From Siphonodentalium dalli (taxonomy: Eukaryota; Mollusca; Scaphopoda; Gadilida; Siphonodentaliidae): a stretch of DNA of 64,000 nt. Position numbers and translations under genes: made by a program. The stretch covers positions 35,256,106-35,320,105 of the forward strand of contig CP136063.1 in assembly GCA_032622095.1 (NCBI GenBank). Reading direction: 5' to 3'. The number at the start of each line of letters is the position of its first letter. Position 1 is the stretch's first letter. Of the stretch, positions 48,535-59,900 are shown piece by piece. The notes under the pieces were generated by a model. It was not told the DNA's origin. It saw only the letters and a list, made by a program, of their open reading frames with translations, and ran no database searches.

Positions 48535-49625
48535 GTTAGATAGATACATGTGACTCAAGTCATGTTGAACTATGTCGCATGCTATTTATAACAAATCAGT
48601 TGATCGTTCATTGGCTAGCACATTATATAGCACTTTCAGACAAATTGCCAAGAAACATTTCCAGTGTGCGGACACTGTTGGTATATCTGGTCATTATGAA
48701 TGTCATGTGAAGATATCCAGGAGAGCACTTACATCTGCAGTTTTTTTTATTAAGCACATACAACATGATATCTGTACGACTATAATACTATGTATGTCTA
48801 TAGAAATGAAAATGATCAATTATCGACTTTTAGAAGAGGTTTTTTTTACTGAGTTTGAATTTTTTGTCAGGTTCATATTTCTATCGCATAATATGGATGT
48901 GCGTTTGTGGTATTTGTGATGTGAATATCATTTGTTGCAATTATGCCCAGATGCACATTTTGCGCATATATATGTCAAGAAATGACATTACCAAAAAATT
49001 CTTCTCTAGGTTTCCAGATATAATTACTTATTTCAGACATCTTTGTCTGCAATATAAATAAAGCATATGAAATGGTATTGAGATACTAACCAACATTGGA
49101 TTTTAATATATTCCGATGGCTAAAATATTTTGTTTTTATTTTCGCGTTTGAATATGCATGTGCTAATAACTGCAAGACTAATTAAGAATTTTGCGGAACA
49201 AGTGAACCACCAAATATTTTATTATATTACTGGCTCCATAATACAAAGAAGCGTGATAATAACTTAATGGTTAATATAATGAGCTAATATCGTACTCCAT
49301 AATAGAACAATAAAGACACAATAGAGACAACAATTTCAGTGCAATGAAGAGGAAGTAATCATATACAGTTGAAAGAATTATTATATAAACATATGCTCAT
49401 GATTCTGGTAGAGACACCACACGACCACAAAATCCCACTTTTGCAAGGTTTCGCTGGACCGTCAATATAGGTTTAAACTAATTTTAAACGCGGAGGTTTA
49501 AACTGCGATGACGAATCTGGACCATGCGTCGTACTATTTTCGCATAGTTTCAAACTGTATTGCGCGAATTTAAATACGTGTAAAAGGTACTCAGTTCGAC
49601 TGCTTCAACCAATGCTATTTTTCAG

Positions 49626-49811
49626 TTGACGGGGGCTACAGTAGGTGGGTTAACTGGCAGGAGTGTCCAGGTATGTCCTGCGATGGTGAATCTTCATCTA
49701 GGCGGCGTTTTTGCATCGACCCCCTCCCATCGGGTGGAGGCATGCCATGCCCTAACGGACAAATGGAGGAACAGGTGACTCCATGCCCAAGACATTCAGA
49801 ATGTGCAGTAG
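49626..49811 (+). CDS. TSR gene exon: thrombospondin type-1 repeat, six Cys
   Basis: Acceptor TATTTTTCAG and donor GTGAGT bound a 186-bp exon in phase 1-1. The frame begins DGGYSRWVNWQECPG (W..W then Cys), continues SSRRRFCIDP with an Arg run before Cys, then PSGGGMPCPNG and EEQVTPCPRHSEC. Six cysteines in the classical order make this the most complete TSR of the gene. It joins in frame with the exons on either side. Confidence 0.9.
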
Positions 49812-50107
49812 GTGAGTCATATATCACCATCAATGGAAAGGTTTAGTAACCCCAGCATCGCAGTATGCAACTTAATAAATGTTGTTTTATAAATAAGTTA
49901 AAGCTTAAAGCTAGGAATATAGTAGCAGTCGTTTCCAACAGCTCTCAGTCAGAGATTTCGGTCGCTGGCCTTCTTCGGTATTGATATAATTTCAGAACAA
50001 ATGACATTACATTGTAGTGTTACTTTACTGACGACCATAGCTGTTATTCTTTTGGAAATGAACGCAAATGGATCGAAGACCCCCTTTAGCTTTACGTTTC
50101 ATTTCAG

Positions 50108-50296
50108 CTATTGATGGCGGTTACTCCAATTGGACGGTGGTCAGACAGGATGTGGTGACCTGTGGAACAGCAATAAGCTTTTCCTACAGATTATGTAATA
50201 ATCCGGTTCCTTCTGGCGGTGGAAGAATGTGTGATGAAGGTCCAGTAGAGGAAAGACACGAGCGCGTTGAAAATGAGCCGTGCCCGACGATCCAAT
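50108..50296 (+). CDS. TSR gene exon: thrombospondin type-1 repeat
   Basis: Acceptor GTTTCATTTCAG and donor GTGAGT bound a 189-bp exon in phase 1-1. It starts IDGGYSNWTVVRQDVVTC, a TSR opening with only the first Trp kept, followed by FSYRLCNNP, PSGGGRMCDEG and ENEPCPTIQ. The DGGYS..W and PSGGG blocks are shared with the previous exon, so the two arose by duplication. It has four Cys, so one disulfide of the standard set appears to be missing. Confidence 0.88.
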
Positions 50297-50364
50297 GTGA
50301 GTCCACTCAGTTAGTACGATTAGGCACCACAAAGCCATATCTGTGTTTTATTTTCTACAATTAG

Positions 50365-50431
50365 CAATGCACCAGTTATGGCCTCTGGTCAAAATCGTGC
50401 ACGTCCTTGTTCCCCAGAACCAGTAGACATT
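50365..50431 (+). pseudogene. Fossil TSR exon
   Basis: Right after an acceptor-like CTACAATTAG the sequence can be read QCTSYGLWSKSCTS then PRTSRH and a stop. YGLWSKSCTS is a good TSR opening, but the entry phase is 0, not 1, and the frame stops before the later cysteines. It lies 70 bp after a working exon and is best explained as a decayed duplicate. Confidence 0.4.
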
Positions 50432-50529
50432 GAAAAACAGTCAGAGGTTATTATATTTTTACTTGTTTTCAGCGTAAACTTAATGGAAGTTCTTTCATAT
50501 GGTGACTGAAAGTATTTTCCATATTTCTT

Positions 50530-50740
50530 TTGCCTGCTAAGCTTAACATTTTGCCTGATAAGCTTAACATTCTGTCTGGTAAACTTAACATTTGGCCTGG
50601 TAAGCTTAACATTTTGTCTGGCAACTTAATATTTTGTCTGGCAACTTAATATTTTGTCTGGTGAGCTTAACATTTTGTTTGGTAAACTTAACATTTTTGT
50701 CTGGTAAACTTAGCATTGTGCCTGGTACGCTCCGTGTGTC
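50530..50740 (+). repeat. 21-bp intronic minisatellite
   Basis: About nine copies of a unit like GCTTAACATTTTGTCTGGTAA, between TSR exons. Confidence 0.9.
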
Positions 50741-51446
50741 CTTTGTAAATCTTTAAATATTATGTCAAATTATGTATGCATATGACAGAGAACTGTGACC
50801 CCATATCAATTAAATAATTTGCGATATCGTTTGAGTGATGGTGTTTTTCATTTTTCATTTAAAGGTACATTTTATCGGCTCCAAATGGTAGGAACATCCA
50901 AAGTAGCCAAAAAAGGTTTCTTCCAAGTGAAGATATTGTATGACTTAATGATTTTAAACCATCAAAATTGTTCACAAGTTAGGATTGACCCACATGTATC
51001 GCTTTACCACAATCGCGAATTTCTTTTAAGCAGTCACGGGTGGGTATAATTCATAGCTACCTTTGATTTCGGTATGTTTAACTATTGTTTCGTGAACCAT
51101 ATGTATTTCTTCATTACCAAAGTTGGTTTCAACATGCTCTACCGCGGGTATGGGTATATCGCAAACCAGAGCTATTTTATGCCTGGTGATTTACATATAT
51201 GGATAATATCCATAAATGTACATCACTAGGTAGTAAAACAGCTATATTATGACCACGATCCCTGTGTGTGCTATTTTGCGTAATACTAAATTGGGCTGAC
51301 CAACAGGCCGCGTTCTATTCATGTATATGTTCTGCGCATAGCTTAAAATCGCAAAATCCCACACAGACACAGGGGTGATATGGTGACCTTCTCATATATA
51401 GTTTTCACATGGAATTGCAAATCTCTCGAATTAATCTCATCTACAG

Positions 51447-51590
51447 TACCTGAGTATTCAGAATGGATGGCTTGGAATCCGTGCAATGGCACTGTGGGAG
51501 ATTCTACCAAAACCAGACAGCGCTATTGCATACAGCCGCCCAACTGTTCGAACGGAACAATCATAGAGGAAACAGAGGAGTGTCAATTTG
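51447..51590 (+). CDS. TSR gene exon: thrombospondin type-1 repeat
   Basis: Acceptor TCATCTACAG and donor GTAAGT bound a 144-bp exon in phase 1-1. The frame reads PEYSEWMAWNPCNGTVGD, KTRQRYCIQPPNC, then IIEETEEC. It has the W..W..C opening and an R.R.C ladder; four Cys. It has a close duplicate at 54365-54490, and about 75 bp of intron before it is also similar to the sequence before that exon. NGT sites are possible N-glycosylation positions. Confidence 0.9.
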
Positions 51591-51613
51591 GTAAGTACTG
51601 GAATTGTAGATAA

Positions 51614-52290
51614 ATGTCCGACCTCACATGTGTCACCTTGTTAAATGGTAAGCTGAAAATTACATTTATACTGCAATATTAGAGTAGTGTCCGACCTCAC
51701 ATTTGTCATCTTGTTAAATGGTAAGCTGAACATTACATTTATACTGCAATATTAGAGTAGTGTCCTACCTCACACGTGTCATCTTGTTAAATGGTAAGAT
51801 GAACATGACATTTCTACTGCAATATTAGAGTAGTGTCCGACATCACATGTGTCACCTTGTTAAATGGTAAGCTGAACATTACATTTCTACTGCAATATTA
51901 GAGTAGTGTCCGACTTCACATGTGTCACCTTGTTAAATGGTAAGCTGAACATTACATTTCTACTGCAATATTAGAGTAGTGTCCGACCTCACATGTGTCA
52001 CCTTGTTAAATGGTAAACTGAACATTACATTTCTACTGCAATATTAGAGAAGTAACCGACCACACAGTTGTCACATTTTCAAATGGTAAGCTGAACATTA
52101 CATTTCAAATGGAATATTAGGGACATGTTCGACCTCACAGTAACTGTCACATTTTCACATGGTAAGCTGAACACTACATTTCAAATGGAATATTAGGGAT
52201 ATGTTCGACCTCACAGCTGTCACATATTCACATGGTAAGCTGAACATTACATTTTCCTGCTGGAATATTAGAGAAGTGTCACATCGACAA
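51614..52290 (+). repeat. 73-bp intronic minisatellite with splice-like signals
   Basis: About nine copies of a unit containing GTCCGACCTCACATGTGTCA, CCTTGTTAAATGGTAAGCTG and TTTCTACTGCAATATTAG. It starts 24 bp after the exon at 51447-51590. Each unit holds a donor-like ATGGTAAGC and an acceptor-like pyrimidine tract plus TTAG. The last copies are diverged. Confidence 0.9.
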
Positions 52291-53257
52291 AACGGATGCA
52301 TAACTTTCTTTTAGCAGATAAAACATATATTATTTTGAGATATTAACAATCAGTGCCAAAACGACAATATCTACTGAAGACATTGTGATCGATCACTGTA
52401 CCGGGATAACTCATGACAGGGACGTGGGTAAAGGCGACCACTGAACCAGGTCGCATGGTGTTCAGAACATTGACATTGATAAGACTTGCAATAAAATGGC
52501 CCATAAATCAACTGTTCTGTAGAACCGTATGCGTATCGCGGAGGTCAATCAGCTCATTAGGTGCAATCTCAGAAAAATGATACGGTATAGTTCGAAGAAA
52601 AACAATGAAGATGAAACTAATATCCTTACCGCGTTCACTTTTATATCATTAATGACCAGTGTATGCCCTGTGAGGTTGTGGGTTACCATACCTCCGTTCC
52701 TAGATGGCACGATTCCAGATATGCCATACGCCACCAGAGACGATGGAAAAATCACTACCATCATAACTGCCATATGTTTAATGCTTCTTCGAAAGTCCGC
52801 ACCACTCGCGTTTGCTAATGCAACAACTATCCAGGTTCAATTGATCATGACAATTACTGAGCTAGCACGCATACGAAAGGATATCAGTCACGTTAAAGGT
52901 GCGAAGAGAACACATTGCGTGTATAAAGATACGCTGCACAAATTAAAACAATAATTGAACCTCCCCAGGAAGCTCATCCAGTTGTACGAGGAACAATTTA
53001 ATAGCGACAAGTTACTTATCGAATACAAGAACAGCAAGAGCTCCAACAGCTCAATACGTATATGCATTCCTGTCTTACTGGGCAATACGAAATTGTTGCA
53101 TGAAAGTGATGCCACATCATTTGTGTGGCGGAATTATCTAGAGTAATATCTCGTTGGATTTGTCGATTTGATAACTTTCAGAGCAATCCACTCTTTGCAT
53201 TCAACGTCGACGGACCAAAAGTGAGTTTCCAGAAGGTCACTCGCGTGACTAAAACAT
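52291..53257 (+). other. Unidentified open reading frames in the TSR intron
   Basis: A 141-codon plus frame (52529-52954, ending ..DTLHKLKQ) is followed without gap by a second frame (52955-53146). The composition looks more coding-like than the surroundings, with alpha-helical stretches such as NLIRCNLRKMIRY-type basic sequence, but no family was recognised. It could be a decayed mobile-element gene or chance. I assign no function. Confidence 0.25.
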
Positions 53258-53460
53258 GCCCATTATTACCGAGGTGACGTCACCTGGTATAAACACGTGC
53301 ATTGATGCCAAGGTGACGTCACGTACGTGATATATACCCGCTCATTATTGCCGAGGTGACGCCACTCACGTGATACACGCACGCTTTATTATTGCCAAGG
53401 CGACGTTGCTCACGTGATATACACACGCTCATTATTGCCAAGGTGACGTACTGGACATGT
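53258..53460 (+). repeat. About 45-bp minisatellite with CRE and E-box words
   Basis: Five diverged copies around ATTATTGCCGAGGTGACGTC. Perfect TGACGTCA occurs at 53275-53282 and 53314-53321; perfect CACGTG at 53294-53299, 53367-53372 and 53411-53416. These are the binding words of CREB/ATF and of bHLH-zip factors. Confidence 0.8.
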
Positions 53461-54364
53461 GAATGATGGTGTACGGAATGTCTTTGGTTCCAAATACACT
53501 TTCCAACATTAGCATCACATATCAAAGGCAAGATAGTAATCAATCCATGTGTTGGTACAATTATGTTGCCGCATACACATGTCCCATGGTGCGACACTTA
53601 CATGCGTATATACAAGGCATACAGTCATGTACTGTTGTCGAAGCAGGGAACCTGTGCCTACGTACATATTTATGATCTTAGATGTTTCACACAGGCAGTT
53701 GATTTTGCCCAGATCGCTTGGTTTAGCGAAACATCGCAATAATTACAACCTGAGAAATAAACCCCAGTGAAGCGACCAAACACAAACCGTTGCCGGGTAT
53801 ATCCTTACCCTCGGTAGAACAAGTTGAAATCAAATTGTGGTCAAAGACAAAATAAATATTGTTCACGTGTATTACAGTAAACAATTAAGGAATCAATAGT
53901 GGCTATGATCACATCAACGATGAATTATCTCCACCGTGTCTTTTCCATAAATTCCAGATGTTGGTAATTCGAGAACTGCGGCTAAGTCATAACTTATTTT
54001 TCAACAGTGTTGGTGTTATAATTACTACATCATAGCATATCTTTACCAGGAGAGTTGTTCCTTAATTTGAAATATGCTACCGTTTGGAACCGAAAAAAAT
54101 AATATGTTTTTAATGGACAAGAAGTTAACGGAAATTTGCGAGGGGTGTGCACTGCCAGTTACCCTGTGTTGTACATGACAATCACATGTAGAACTAACGG
54201 AAATTAGGGAGGGTGTGTACTGCCATGATCTCTATGATTATGGCCTGCGTACATCCTAAAATACCAAAATCTCGCGTCCAGATACTGGTGTGATTTGATG
54301 ACCTTCTCATACAGTTTACACATGTACCTACCGCACACATCACTCGTACGGATTTATTTTGCAG

Positions 54365-54490
54365 TACCAGATTATGCAGAATGGATGCCTTGGACCACGA
54401 GCAATGGCACACAAACCAGACAACGATATTGCATACAGCTGCCATGTCCGGACGGAGATATGATAGAGGAAACAGAGAATTGTACAGGGG
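54365..54490 (+). CDS. TSR gene exon: shortened thrombospondin type-1 repeat
   Basis: Acceptor TTATTTTGCAG and donor GTAAGT bound a 126-bp exon in phase 1-1. The frame reads PDYAEWMPWTTSNGT, QTRQRYCIQLPC and MIEETENC. It is a duplicate of 51447-51590, but the first Cys (NPC) is replaced by TTS and several residues after NGT are lost, leaving three Cys. It leaves in phase 1, so the gene should continue, but no later exon was recognised up to 64000. Confidence 0.9.
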
Positions 54491-55405
54491 GTAAGTACTG
54501 CGATAGTAAACAAACGTCATGCGAACGGTTTCGCAATATCACAAATATATAGGAAAATATATGGAACAATCCGAATGTTGAATTTGATAGGCCTGATATA
54601 TTGATACATGTATCGTGCAAATTAATAAGCACAAATTCCGAAGAGTCTTTCTTCAGAGCGTTCATGATTATCATTCACTAATATGCCTTCTATACATTGC
54701 ATACTAACATTGCTGATGCACCTTGGTTAATTGTTAGTATTGCACCTCTGACATTACATGAAATATTGAAATGTTTTTTATCACATATTTGACACCAAGT
54801 TCGCCAAAGCTTCACTTTTCATGTTTGGAACAATCTTTTCTATCAAGGGTGTTTATTGTTTGATTTGTCTTAAGTGTCTCACACCGATGCGTGTTTAGGC
54901 AAAATACTCAAGATGTCTTGCAAAATGCAACTACATTTGGTAAAAAGTTTATTTTGCGCATGTATCCCGAACATTATTCTCTGTTGTTCCGAAAAGTAAG
55001 CAATCTGTGATTCACTTGGTAAATATTAAACATGTTACTTAATCAACCGGCAACTAATTGTGTTATATTCCTGTTGTCCCAATAGCATGGCCATATAGTC
55101 ACTCAAGCTATACATGTACATCCGTGACCATAGATTCACTGCAGGTATTCATATGCACATCACTAATGGTCATACAGCCCTTCCATATAAACAAATACCC
55201 CGCGTATCAACAACTCTTTGCTTACCCACACACCCCACCCATGATCATACCGCTACTTCTTGTATACCCATGAACCCACAATGACAATACAACCACGACA
55301 TATATACATATACATCCCGCCATGGCCACGTAATCCCAAAAGAACTTTTCGGCAAAATTCCATACTGCATCATTTAAAATTAATGTGGCATGCCTCACAA
55401 GGTGC
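54491..55405. other. No supported exon
   Basis: AT-rich flank of the last recognised TSR exon. Possible acceptors near 55080 and 55144 lead into frames that stop at once or lack a domain. Confidence 0.35.
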
Positions 55406-55452
55406 TGGGGGGGGGGGGGGGGGGGGGGTGGGTGGGGGGGGGGGGGGGGGGC
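55406..55452 (+). repeat. 47-base G tract
   Basis: Almost pure G, interrupted by two isolated T residues. The longest of several G runs in the window (also 13179-13194, about 21052-21067, 32524-32544, about 39720-39740). The length is likely to be uncertain in any assembly. Confidence 0.85.
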
Positions 55453-57370
55453 AGAACAGAACATTTAATTGTCAGTTGATTAATTAAATTATGCAACAAC
55501 CAAGTGAGTGACAAATTGCTACCTTTTCGGAACAACAGAGTAATACTTGTGATATATGTGAACAAGCAACTTTTTACCAAATCTCTTTTTTTGCAAGCCA
55601 TCTTGAGTAGTTTTCTCTCATTTGGTACAGGTCAGAACAATAAACAACAGCAATGTTAGCATTCAAGGTGTATGTAAAGAAGGCATATCAGTGAATTATA
55701 TTCATCAACAACTCGTAAGCCATAGTATGGCACGATTGAGCAACATTTACTGGTTTCCATCACTTGGCCGCCATTTTGGGGGCCGTTTTTAGACAAAGTG
55801 ACAATATTTGTTCCATTGAATTGGAACATCCGTAAGCAGTACTCTGGCTCACTTAAATTGCCTAGTTCTGTACATTTATTGTAAGTGTAAACATAAAACA
55901 AAAAGCATAGTATACAGATGACACATATATGTACATTTCTTGTTGAAATATGTCGATAATTGTTGGTGAAATTTTATACCGCATTCTGTAAAATCGAAGT
56001 TTTGAGGGATCGGAAACGGCCTAGACCCACAAAAGGGCATATTTCATTGCTCCAATGATCAATTAACATGAAAGATAAAAAAATAAAGTAACAATTCTCA
56101 ACAAGTTCCAAGAAACAGAAAGTGATCTAGAAGAAAATAGTTCAACAAACGATCGAGTTATGGCCCTTTGATTGTTATTTGTTGGCGTTTCAATTTAAAT
56201 ATTAACTTATTTCAAAATGCCCAACTGCGGCAACTTCTTGCGTCCGTATTACATGAATGCTCTGTGCAGCTCGCTATCAGGTTATCACTGACAATATGAA
56301 CTAAAATCTGTATTAATATTAGGTTAGTTGAGTGTTACTAGAAGGAATGTATGTTGATTTTGTTGCGTCCCGTGGAATACGAAGTTGGTCTGGCATTATG
56401 TCTTAAATAATTGCTGTAGACTCCACAATCTACTAAATACTGTTTTGAGTTCAGATGCTTATTATATAAGTGCTCGTGTGAAAGACATTACCAAAAACTT
56501 GATAACACAACCATGATAATGTTTCGTTATTTTGTCGATAATGTTTCATTATTTTGAATTGTTTTGGTTGTGAAGATATACCCAACATTCAAACAACAGA
56601 CCAGTGGTCCGTGTTCCATGTACCTACATCGCTAGAATAGTCAAAATTTAGATTGAGCATATGTTTCGATTCATTTTTCACTATAGTATGATAGTGATAA
56701 CGCGGAATGTCATCATGGAACGGCGTGGTAGACAGATCGGCATAATATATGCCTATTTTAATCTATCGAGGCCAGTAGCACCATTTCCATGTTCGTGCAC
56801 GATATGTGCCATAGATTCAATCAATTTAGATCGTGTGACTTGTGTTGCTATTTTATTAGAGCAATGATATCAATCCCAAGTTTTGCACTTTGAGTTAGTG
56901 ATGTAACAGTCATAGTTTGAACCAGCATAGTATATGCCTATATTTCGTGCATTGTAGATGCGGTATTAGTTTTATATTTGCATATTACATACAATCTTGT
57001 GTGGCATATCTTGTCTCTGGGACAACACCTTCTAATGTAGACTCGCTTAGCTTCTATAAGTTTGCGTCAGGATTTATACATTGAATGCGACCTGTTATCT
57101 GGAAAGAACCAGTTTATTCCGGTCTTGTTAATGATCAACTCACACATGTGGCGCGACATGTTGTCGTATGTATCATTATTTTGCGAGATTTGATACCCTT
57201 GCTCCTGCCGGAGTTGGTAATTAACTACTACATGTATACGTGATTATCGTATAATTGTTATGTCAGTATAAATTTCCGCGTTTGTTTTAACGCCCGCCAA
57301 TGTTGAAATTATTGAATTTCAAATTCCTGCATGAGTAAGACATAATCTGTTTCCACTGGTTATCATTCGG
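55453..57370. other. No supported gene
   Basis: AT-rich DNA with only short, domain-free frames. Confidence 0.35.
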
Positions 57371-58206
57371 TTACATTACGTAATATGTTATGGTTCCTCT
57401 CCTTTGCGTTTCAGAAATGTGACGGAATTCGAGTATTGATTTATTTTCTTTTTTGCTGTCACCTCTATTGGTTAGTTTATCAGCAAAAATTTCATGTTTT
57501 CTTTCGAAGTCAACTCTCATTATTAGAGTTTCGGAGATACCGAGTACATTCACCAAAGATGAATGATTTGAAGTTGTCAGCTGAGTGACAAGATTCCCGG
57601 TGTAGGTACTGAAAATGTCAGTTGGTTTAGTGTGACATTTCATACCAAGAATACCCATTTCTTCAAACCGTTTACATTTGAAGATATCTAGGTCAAGAAA
57701 TGTACATTTTTGTTGGTTGATATTAAATGTACATTTTAGTAAGTCATGTACGTTATTTGCAATTTAAAAGAATTTCAACATTTCTTCGGTATGTCCGTTG
57801 AATATGATGAGGCCATCGTCTCTGAATCGTTTGTGAAACAGTATTTTAATTTTGAGGGAATACCTCAATCAGTTAGATAATATGCCGATGTGTTGCTATA
57901 TCACAAATGTCAGGGCTTGGTTTAGCCCCTTGAGCCGCTCCAATGATTTGTTTGAAGCATTTTCCATTAAACGTGAATTCATCGGTTACCAGAATGGGTT
58001 CAGCTATGTCCACAAGGTCATTATTTGGTGGCCTTTCTATTGGGTTCATGTCTTCCTGTCATTCATTCAGGTAGATTTTTAAGGCATCCTGTAGTTCACC
58101 GAATCTAAGGTTTGTATATAAACTAGTAATATCATATGTTACTAGTAAGATATTTCTCTCGAATGTTATTGACTCGAGATTATTAATGAGATTAACTGTT
58201 CTTTAA
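57371..58206 (-). pseudogene. Penelope-like reverse transcriptase fragment
   Basis: Read on the minus strand the motifs appear in order: LLVTYDITSLYTN (RT motif with catalytic Asp, about 58155), a stop near 58055, KQIIGAAQGAKPSPDICD, a frame change near 57870, RFRDDGLIIFNG (the RT active site, about 57810), a stop, TFLDLDIF, then HTKPTDIFSTYTGN and a final block ending KLTNRGDSKKEN. The D.tsLYTN, Q..G...GA..SP, RDD, FLDL and KPTD series is that of Penelope-like elements, in which a GIY-YIG nuclease often follows; none was found here. Its 5' side (right) is cut off where the Helitron-like element starts. Confidence 0.75.
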
Positions 58207-58212
58207 ACATAT

Positions 58213-58624
58213 GTATCTTCATGGAGATATCATAACCAGGTGTCCTCAAAATCTTAGTCTAACCTACTAGATTGATTGATACATCTCTATGTAACCCAAT
58301 TGTCGTCTTTTATTTTTGCGAACTAATGTGTTTATGATGTTCATGTTTCATGTTATAACGTATGAAGTATACGCAGTTGTAAATAAATACATAATTCTTT
58401 AATGGTGGGATGGATTAATCGCGGTAAATAAAATGACAATCACTCCGATCCGACAAGGTGAGCCACTACTTATATTCCATGTGTAAGAATCATGTTTTGG
58501 ATATACAATTTATGAGAAATGTGTAGCACTTTGAGCGAGAGCATTCTCTATTCTCACCAAATATCCACAGCATGCAGAGGGTTTCACATCACTTTAATTT
58601 GGGCAACGCCGGGTAACCCTGCTA
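58213..58624 (+). mobile_element. Helitron-like element, 3' part (second copy)
   Basis: It is closely related to 28360-28744 over its length, including GTATACGCAGTTGTAAATAA, GTGAGCCACTACTTATATTC and the terminal GGGCAACGCCGGGTAACCCT then GCTAGT. It abuts the broken Penelope-like RT on its left. Confidence 0.65.
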
Positions 58625-59689
58625 GTATATATATATATTTTTTCTTATATTTATTATTTTATAGATAATTATTTGATTAACTTTGGTATCTTATATATTT
58701 GTTAATTTGTTTATTAAATAGAGAATAACAAAGGAAGAGACAAAATGAATACACGCCATCGTTCTCTCAATCCATGGCATTGGAGAGAGTAACTCTTCCA
58801 TGCCCTGGCCTACTTTCTCACTTGTGACACGTAATTATAAAATAGTTAAAGGATTTTTTTGCATACATCTCTCAACTTAAAAGAAAGACGAAGCAGCGAT
58901 AATATCTATTACTTTTTGACATATTATTGTCCGAAAATGGGTTTTCTGTAGCAACAACAACGGTGATAAAGAACAATACATTAATATTTTGTCTTCAGAA
59001 AAACTTTAAATTTCTCTTATTAGACAGCTAAATTGGTCGATGGTGTGAAATATTTAAGGTTTGCAAAATCAGAGTTCCAAACACTATGTGCAGCTTTAAT
59101 TAATTTAAGTTCTGAATTAACCATAAATAATATAATTAGTAAATTTTAACCATATTGAAACTGTATTTTAAATATTGTAAATATTGGTTCAACAGCAATC
59201 GGGAAAATACACAACACTCGCTTCGTTTGCATTTCGGACTGTGACTGAAACTATTGTGATGTTCAAGAAAACCACTGTATCAATTGACGTTCCCGAAGTG
59301 TAATATATCATTAAAAAAAACAATGCTCAATATTGAAATTATATAAATTTGTAGATCGAGTACCGGGTAATTTATTATGTTTTGTGTTGATCGAGGTCAC
59401 TTTGAAGGTCGTGTGTACTTTGGGCCTGAAAAATCGGGTTTTCAATATACAATACTATTATTTTATTTTTAAGGCATTTCGAAGTGTCAGCCACTGGTTA
59501 TCGAAATTACGATTCAGATTACATTTTCCGTTGTATCTGTCGCATTCATACCTAAATTTGAGATCGCAAAGGAACAGGCGAGACGACAACTGCGTGAGCG
59601 TGAATTTTGTCCTATATACATGTATATATTGTTTCAAAACCAGTAGGAAAAGATTACTTTTTGAATTTCTGTGTTCATGATCTATACCT
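58625..59689. other. No supported gene
   Basis: Very AT-rich. A plus frame at 59333-59680 has no domain. Confidence 0.35.
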
Positions 59690-59900
59690 ATAATGATATT
59701 CTTTTGTGTTGGATTAACGGGGAACTGGTTGTTTCTTGTCCATGTTGAAATTTATATTATAACAGTTTGGACATGGGGACAATCCCAGAAAATATGAAAA
59801 ATTGTTTCTTGTACGTTTTGACAGCGATTAAAAAAATCGTCGACTCGAAGGTTAGCCATCTTCATAATTTTCATTTCATTCATATGATGTCACTGTGTCG
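59690..59900 (-). pseudogene. C-terminal LINE fragment (L1/Tx1-like)
   Basis: The minus frame reads FFNRCQNVQETIFHIFWDC then PHVQT, a stop, and later NPTQKNIIIGI. The C....ET..H.FW.C spacing is the C-terminal module of L1/Tx1-group LINEs. Nothing upstream could be assigned with confidence. Confidence 0.5.

Noticed and set aside
55222-55601. Poly-Pro and poly-Gly open frames
   Set aside because: Artefacts of the G run at 55406-55452.
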